From an uncultured Anaerolineae bacterium (GTDB lineage Bacteria > Chloroflexota > Anaerolineae > B4-G1 > DUEL01): a stretch of 8,571 nt of DNA. Made by a program: the position numbers and the translations under genes. Location: positions 1-8,571 of the forward strand of contig CALDFY010000105.1 of NCBI GenBank assembly GCA_937942115.1, read 5' to 3'. Below, in pieces: positions 5,276 through 8,571 of this stretch (its first letter is position 1; every line of letters starts with the position of its first letter). Under the pieces are notes generated by a model, which saw only the letters and a list, made by a program, of their open reading frames with translations, did not search any database and had not been told where the DNA came from.

Positions 5276-7553
5276 TGATCAGGGGGATCTGGACGCCCCG
5301 GGGGCCGGTGGCCGGGTCCAGCCCCAGCATCACCGCGAAGGTGCGTCGGTCCACCCCCTCGGCGATGAGGCGGCGCAGGTGGCGGAATTTGACGAATTGC
5401 CAGCCGGCCCCCCAGGCGGCGCGGGCCAGGCGCGGGTCCCGCCGGAGTTTCTCCGCCAGCAGTTCCGCCCGGCCGCCGGGGAGGACCCAGCAGGGGCGCC
5501 CGCCGCGCGGGACGGACAGTCGGCCGGAGACGATCTCTCCCAGCGCGGCGGTGGCGGAGAGGCGGAAGAGGTAGATGTCCCGCCCTCGCTCCCGCCAGCG
5601 CACGTCCCATCCGCGCCCCCGGGCGGGTCGGTAGCGCAGCCGTCGCCCCAGTTCCTCTAATTCCCGCCGCAGCGCGTCCAGTTCCTCCGCCCGTCGGGCC
5701 GGGTCGTCCTCCTCCCGCAGGCGCCAGACCCCCCCGTCCTCCACACCGTATGAGTGCATGCAGAGGCGGACCAGCGACGGCTCCGGAGTGAGGGGCCCGT
5801 CCAGAGCCCGGTAGACGGCCAGGAGGAGGTCCTCGGTCGTCCGGGGGGAACCCTCTACCAGCAGGGAGCGGACGGTCTCCTCCACCCGGTCCGCCAGCGG
5901 CGGGTCCAGGCGGCGGGCGTCCAGGTCGGGGAGCCAGAGGAGGTCCGTCTCCAGGGTTTCCAGTTCCAGGCTCTCCCCCCCGCGCCGGACGGCCTGGGCG
6001 ATTTCCCCGAAGGGCCCGTTCCACCGACGTCGGGCCAGTTCGGTGTGGACGGCGGTCATCAAAAGGAAACGGGGCGTTGGTTCGGCACGGGTCCTCAGCG
6101 TTTCCCGGACCATCCCGGCGACCGCATCGGGGGCAACTGCTTGCCTCACCTCACCCCCTGACTCCCTCCCCTCTCCCGAGCTCTGTTCGGGAGAGGGGAG
6201 GGGGTAGCGGCGCAGCCGCTGGGGGTGGGGTGCGGACCACCGCCAGACCAGACGGCATCCGACCTCGGTGCTGGCCCCCCAGCCGACCAGGTCGTATCCG
6301 GCGGCGGAGGCGGCCTGGCAGGCCGAGGCGACCAGGTTCTCGTCCGGTTCGGCGAAGAGGAGGACCAGATGCCCGTCGGGGGTCAGCAGCGGGCCGACGG
6401 CGGTCAGGGCCGCCTGAAGCGCTTCCTGGTGCCACTCCCATTCCAGCCGACGGCGGCTCAGGAGCGGGCGCAGGGCCTGGGAGGCCGGGGACTCCCAGAG
6501 CCAGCCGGCCCAGAGGGCGGAGAGGGCCCAGAAGACTCCGTCCGGGCGGTGCGGGTCGGCCAGGATGAGGGAGACGGTGCCTGGGGCCAGGTGGCGGGCG
6601 ACCTCGCGGGCAGTGAGCGGGAGGAGCGTGTAGGCCGGGGTGGGGTCGGAGAGGAGTTCCTTCAGCCCGGGTGCCCGTCGGACTCTCTCCGGGGCCCACT
6701 GCGATGCCCGCGCGACGGCCTCCTCCAGCAGATACCAGACGTTCCGTTCCAGAAAGCGGGCGGGTGGGCGGAGGAGGCGGGGACGGGGCCGTTCTTCACC
6801 GTGGGGATCCAGACTGGTGGCACGGTCCATGGTCTCCAGGAGGGCCGCCTGGAGCGCCGCGCGCGCCGGTCGTTCCAGTTCCAGCCCCTCCAGCCGGATC
6901 AGGATGTCCATCAGGGCGGAGAGGTTGCGCGGGGTGTAGAGGTCCACCAGTTCTCCCGCGCGGGCGCGATGGGGGTCTCCGAGGGGCGCGACCCGGTCCA
7001 GAGCGAAGTAGTAGGCGAACCCCTTTCGGTCCAGACGGCGGGCGGCCATCATGTCCGCCTCATCGGTGGGGCCTTCCTGCGCGCGCCCGCAGCGGGGGCA
7101 GCGGACGGATTTGGCGTAGGGGTAGCGGGCCTCCCGGTCCCAGGCGAACCATTCTGCCGTCCCCTCGCCGCCGCAGGCCGGGCATCGGCTACTGTATAGG
7201 GAGAGAATGTAGCGGTGGAGAGGGATGGAGCGGCGGGAGGGGGTCTCTTTGGGCGCGTCGGCGAGGCGGGTGAAGGCGGCCCCCAGATTCGCGGGGACAC
7301 CCTCCAGCCCTACTCCGGCAATGAGCAGGCCGACCGGATTGGCGTTGGTGCCGATGGCCCGGCAGCCGGCCCGGACGGCCTCTCTCAGAAAGGTCGGCCC
7401 CTGGCAGAAGAGGTCCAGCACCAGCGCGCCGGGCGGCGCAAACTGCCGGATGTAGATTTCGGCGGCGCCAGCGGGGGTGGGGGGGCGGTAGCGGGCCAGC
7501 GGCCCTTCCGCTACCTCCGGACGGCCGGGAACGAACCAGGCCAACTTTCCCAT
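5238..7553 (-). CDS. Degenerate Zn-ribbon DNA-methylase-like protein (COG1743-like)
   Basis: A 771-residue protein whose first 440 residues resemble adenine-specific DNA methylases with a Zn ribbon (COG1743/DUF1156 type). SAM-binding motif I is VLDLFCQGPTFLREA (45-59, for DLF-G-G-T), followed by NANPVGLLI (70-78). Four cysteines form a Zn ribbon (CPAC 124-127, CPRC 152-155). DLYTPRNLSALMDILI (204-219) matches the family's DLFTPRQL block. Motif IV is LILADPHRPDGVF (329-341): DPHR replaces the catalytic DPPY, so activity is doubtful. Residues 441-470 are encoded by a palindromic repeat (6147-6232). Residues 500-757 match nothing I know; 617-640 may be a coiled coil. The last 12 or so residues are encoded by a heptamer array and are probably not a domain. 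ATG 7553 lies at the predicted transcription start with no Shine-Dalgarno, suggesting leaderless translation. It heads an operon with the 4690-5208 gene. Confidence 0.7.
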   Translation of the reverse strand: MGKLAWFVPGRPEVAEGPLARYRPPTPAGAAEIYIRQFAPPGALVLDLFCQGPTFLREAVRAGCRAIGTNANPVGLLIAGVGLEGVPANLGAAFTRLADAPKETPSRRSIPLHRYILSLYSSRCPACGGEGTAEWFAWDREARYPYAKSVRCPRCGRAQEGPTDEADMMAARRLDRKGFAYYFALDRVAPLGDPHRARAGELVDLYTPRNLSALMDILIRLEGLELERPARAALQAALLETMDRATSLDPHGEERPRPRLLRPPARFLERNVWYLLEEAVARASQWAPERVRRAPGLKELLSDPTPAYTLLPLTAREVARHLAPGTVSLILADPHRPDGVFWALSALWAGWLWESPASQALRPLLSRRRLEWEWHQEALQAALTAVGPLLTPDGHLVLLFAEPDENLVASACQAASAAGYDLVGWGASTEVGCRLVWRWSAPHPQRLRRYPLPSPEQSSGEGRESGGEVRQAVAPDAVAGMVRETLRTRAEPTPRFLLMTAVHTELARRRWNGPFGEIAQAVRRGGESLELETLETDLLWLPDLDARRLDPPLADRVEETVRSLLVEGSPRTTEDLLLAVYRALDGPLTPEPSLVRLCMHSYGVEDGGVWRLREEDDPARRAEELDALRRELEELGRRLRYRPARGRGWDVRWRERGRDIYLFRLSATAALGEIVSGRLSVPRGGRPCWVLPGGRAELLAEKLRRDPRLARAAWGAGWQFVKFRHLRRLIAEGVDRRTFAVMLGLDPATGPRGVQIPLIMTTDDGQLTTTD
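6147..6232. repeat. Palindromic repeat inserted in frame in the methylase-like gene
   Basis: An 86-bp element with terminal inverted repeats CACCTCACCCCC (6147-6158) and GGGGGTGGGGTG (6221-6232), matching at 11 of 12 positions. Inside are a perfect 16-bp hairpin (6164-6179 with 6187-6202, loop of 7) and a perfect 6-bp hairpin AGCGGC-GCA-GCCGCT (6206-6220). Folded, it makes a three-way junction. It encodes a low-complexity segment (about residues 441-470, rich in P, S, R, G, E) without breaking the frame. Confidence 0.85.
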
Positions 7554-7560
7554 ACTTTAT

Positions 7561-7589
7561 AGTATACCACCGGTCTCCCCAGCGTTCAA
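7561..7589 (-). promoter_or_regulatory. Promoter of the methylase-like operon
   Basis: On the minus strand TTGAAC (7589-7584), a 17-bp spacer and TATACT (7566-7561) give a strong housekeeping-type promoter. The predicted start falls at about 7555-7553, on the AUG of the methylase-like gene, so there is almost no 5' leader. Confidence 0.75.
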
Positions 7590-7637
7590 ACGAGGTTCGG
7601 ACACGGGCTGGGACATAGGGTTTGAGGAAATCAAGCC

Positions 7638-7666
7638 TTGACGAAAGAGAAGAATGGGATTAGAAT
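7638..7666 (+). promoter_or_regulatory. Promoter of rplY
   Basis: TTGACG (7638-7643), a 17-bp spacer and TAGAAT (7661-7666), each one base from consensus. The predicted start is near 7673, giving a leader of about 57 bases that contains the hairpin at 7682-7702. It is divergent from the methylase-like promoter, whose -35 box lies 48 bp away. Confidence 0.75.
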
Positions 7667-7681
7667 ATGGCCCGTGGCCGG

Positions 7682-7702
7682 GCGGGCCTTGCCCGCTTTT
7701 TT
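7682..7702 (+). terminator. Intrinsic terminator in the rplY leader
   Basis: A perfect 6-bp G/C stem GCGGGC-CTT-GCCCGC (7682-7696) is followed at once by six T (7697-7702). It lies between the rplY promoter and its ribosome binding site, with no + strand gene before it in this intergenic region, so it looks like an attenuator rather than the end of an upstream unit. Alternative pairings CGGGC (7679-7683) with GCCCG (7670-7674), or CGGGCC (7683-7688) with GGCCCG (7669-7674), would disrupt it, but only if transcription starts before 7670. Confidence 0.7.
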
Positions 7703-7718
7703 CATTCAATTGTGGAAT

Positions 7719-7725
7719 GGGGAGG
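7719..7725 (+). promoter_or_regulatory. Shine-Dalgarno choosing the rplY start
   Basis: GGGGAGG lies 1 base before ATG 7727 and 4 bases before ATG 7730. The tandem ATGATG gives two possible starts; the spacing favours the second. The in-frame ATG at 7667 overlaps the -10 box and cannot be the main start. Confidence 0.7.
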
Positions 7726-7729
7726 TATG

Positions 7730-8383
7730 ATGGCACAACTGGAACTGAGCGCTCAGGCGCGCACGTTGATCGGCAAACAGGTACGCCGTCTGCGGAGAGA
7801 AGGGTGGATTCCGGCCGTTCTATACGGTCCGGACGCGCAGAGTCGGCCGTTGCAAATTCCGGCGGCGGAAGCGGAGGCGGTCATCGGTCAGGCCGGCACC
7901 AGCCACTTGATCACCCTTTCTATCGGCGGCGAGATGTCTCCCCTTCAGGTGCTGGTGCGGGGGCTTCAGCGAGACCCGATTCGCCGAACGTTGCTCCACG
8001 TGGACTTGTACCGGGTGGAGATGGATAAGCCGATTACGATGGAAATCCCCATTGTATTGGTCGGTTCCTCCCCGGTCGTGGAGCGGCGGGAGGGCATCCT
8101 GCTGCAGGGGAAGCAGACGCTGGAGATTGAGTGTCTCCCCCGGGACCTGATAGAGGCCGTGGAGGTGGACCTGAGCAGCTTGACCGGAGTGGATCAGCAG
8201 ATTACTGTGGGGGACCTGACGCTTCCTCCCACCATTCGGGTTCTGGATGACCCGGAAGAGATGGTCGTGCGGGTCACTCCGCTGGAGGTCGCCGAGGAGG
8301 TGGAGGAGGAAGCCCCCGCTCCGTCGGAGGCGGAGCCCGAACTGGTCCGCCGCCGGAAGGTGGTGGAGGAGGAAGAGGAATAA
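7730..8383 (+). CDS. rplY: Large ribosomal subunit protein bL25, CTC/TL5 type
   Basis: bL25 binds 5S rRNA in the 50S subunit; the longer CTC/TL5 form carries an extra C-terminal beta domain. The 217-residue product has both. The N-terminal 5S-binding domain (1-95) contains ARTLIGKQVRRLRREGWIPA, VLYG (30-33) and the characteristic RGLQRDPIRRTLLHVDLYRV (77-96). The TL5 domain (about 97-183) includes GILLQGKQTLEIECLPRDL and VDLSSLTGVDQQITVGDL. An acidic tail ends in VVEEEEE, which is common in this family. Length is close to the usual 185-220. The start at 7730 is set by GGGGAGG just upstream; the ATG at 7727 would add one Met. It is transcribed from its own promoter through a terminator-bearing leader. 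No partner gene such as pth is within the window. No clear intrinsic terminator with a T-run follows it. Confidence 0.95.
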   Translation: MAQLELSAQARTLIGKQVRRLRREGWIPAVLYGPDAQSRPLQIPAAEAEAVIGQAGTSHLITLSIGGEMSPLQVLVRGLQRDPIRRTLLHVDLYRVEMDKPITMEIPIVLVGSSPVVERREGILLQGKQTLEIECLPRDLIEAVEVDLSSLTGVDQQITVGDLTLPPTIRVLDDPEEMVVRVTPLEVAEEVEEEAPAPSEAEPELVRRRKVVEEEEE

Positions 8384-8410
8384 GGCTGACGGGCGCGCAG
8401 GAGTCACTGC

Positions 8411-8440
8411 TATGGGGGCAGGGCTTGCCCCTGCCCCATA
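8411..8440. repeat. Hairpin downstream of rplY, first of three
   Basis: TATGGGGGCAGGG (8411-8423) pairs with CCCTGCCCCATA (8429-8440) except for one bulged G, with loop CTTGC. No T-run follows, so it is at best a weak terminator. TATGGGGGC at its start is repeated at 8439-8447, leading into the next hairpin. Confidence 0.6.
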
Positions 8441-8444
8441 TGGG

Positions 8445-8463
8445 GGCGACCGCAAAGGTTGCC
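8445..8463. repeat. Hairpin downstream of rplY, second of three
   Basis: GGCGACC (8445-8451) pairs with GGTTGCC (8457-8463), with one wobble and loop GCAAA. The GGGGCGACC...GGTTGCC form resembles a small palindrome I recall as scattered between genes in many bacterial genomes; that is from memory and unchecked. Confidence 0.5.
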
Positions 8464-8501
8464 TCTACATTTGTTTGCGGCCGAATCCTTATGGCGGGAG
8501 A

Positions 8502-8531
8502 AACCTCTGCGGCGATACCGCCGCAGAGGTT
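8502..8531. repeat. Hairpin downstream of rplY, third of three
   Basis: AACCTCTGCGGCG (8502-8514) pairs perfectly over 13 bp with CGCCGCAGAGGTT (8519-8531), loop ATAC. Past a one-base bulge the pairing extends to about 8534. The core CTGCGGCG/CGCCGCAG is shared with the 2844-2884 hairpin. No T-run follows. Confidence 0.7.
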
Positions 8532-8542
8532 CTCTATTCCCA

Positions 8543-8571
8543 TTGCGCAAAACAGGGAATCGTGGTAAAAT
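8543..8571 (+). promoter_or_regulatory. Possible promoter of the next gene, at the window edge
   Basis: TTGCGC (8543-8548), a 17-bp spacer and TAAAAT (8566-8571; 5/6 to consensus). An inverted repeat ATTCCC (8536-8541) / GGGAAT (8555-8560) surrounds the -35 box and enters the spacer, where a repressor could bind. The gene it would serve lies outside the window. Confidence 0.45.

Noticed and set aside
5209..6024. Upstream extension of the repeat-protein frame to 6024
   Set aside because: It overlaps the methylase-like gene in another frame and is P/G/R/A-rich. ATG 5208 has AGGAGG at ideal spacing and starts a signal anchor.
6077..7199. Several long + strand frames opposite the methylase-like gene
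   Set aside because: They are G/R/P-rich, match no family and have no ribosome binding site. The minus frame carries motif I, the Zn ribbon and a promoter.
7654..8028. A + strand frame overlapping the start of rplY
   Set aside because: It is out of frame with the clearly conserved bL25 protein, and its composition is that of a frame-shifted shadow.

Overview
The window is GC-rich, bacterial and mostly coding. The genes are ordinary housekeeping genes (mutY, a methionine adenosyltransferase, rplY for bL25) with two large unfamiliar proteins between them. My best guess for the host is a Chloroflexota (Anaerolineae-like) bacterium. The reasons are the middle of the 3031-4701 protein, which looks like helicase-associated proteins I know from that phylum, the high GC, the C-rich palindromic repeats and the mix of bacterial and archaeal-type genes. 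This rests on protein resemblance only; no 16S or other marker is present.

Left part, + strand: the last codons of a membrane protein (1-96) overlap the mutY start by one base (TGATG). The next promoter has its -35 box on the mutY stop codon. It drives a leader holding a textbook SAM-I (S-box) riboswitch with an intrinsic terminator, then a methionine adenosyltransferase. That enzyme is the archaeal type (MAT2, PF01941), not bacterial MetK, so a bacterial RNA switch controls an archaeal-type enzyme that makes the switch's own ligand.

Middle: 2720-3030 has no gene. It holds several hairpins, including a 19-bp perfect stem, and may be one palindromic element of about 260 bp. It is followed by a 556-residue protein with a C-terminal region like the XPB/Ssl2-type helicase-associated domain (3031-4701, +). 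This gene meets a minus-strand pair tail to tail with a 12-bp overlap. The pair is a 771-residue DNA-methylase-like protein (7553-5238), whose motif IV is DPHR instead of DPPY, and a 172-residue membrane-anchored protein built of 14-residue proline repeats (5208-4690). A heptanucleotide tandem repeat sits in their junction and supplies the methylase stop codon. A palindromic repeat lies in frame inside the methylase-like gene, and half of the same element is found at 2957-2997.

Right part: two divergent promoters occupy 7554-7729. The minus one places the methylase-like gene's AUG at the predicted transcription start, so that mRNA is probably leaderless. The plus one drives rplY through a very short leader that contains an intrinsic terminator. 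After rplY come three hairpins and a possible promoter cut by the window edge.

No tRNA, rRNA, CRISPR array, integrase or transposase gene is visible. The best candidates for new biology are the archaeal-type MAT under a SAM-I switch, the degenerate methylase with its repeat insertion and its 14-residue-repeat partner, and the possible attenuator before rplY.
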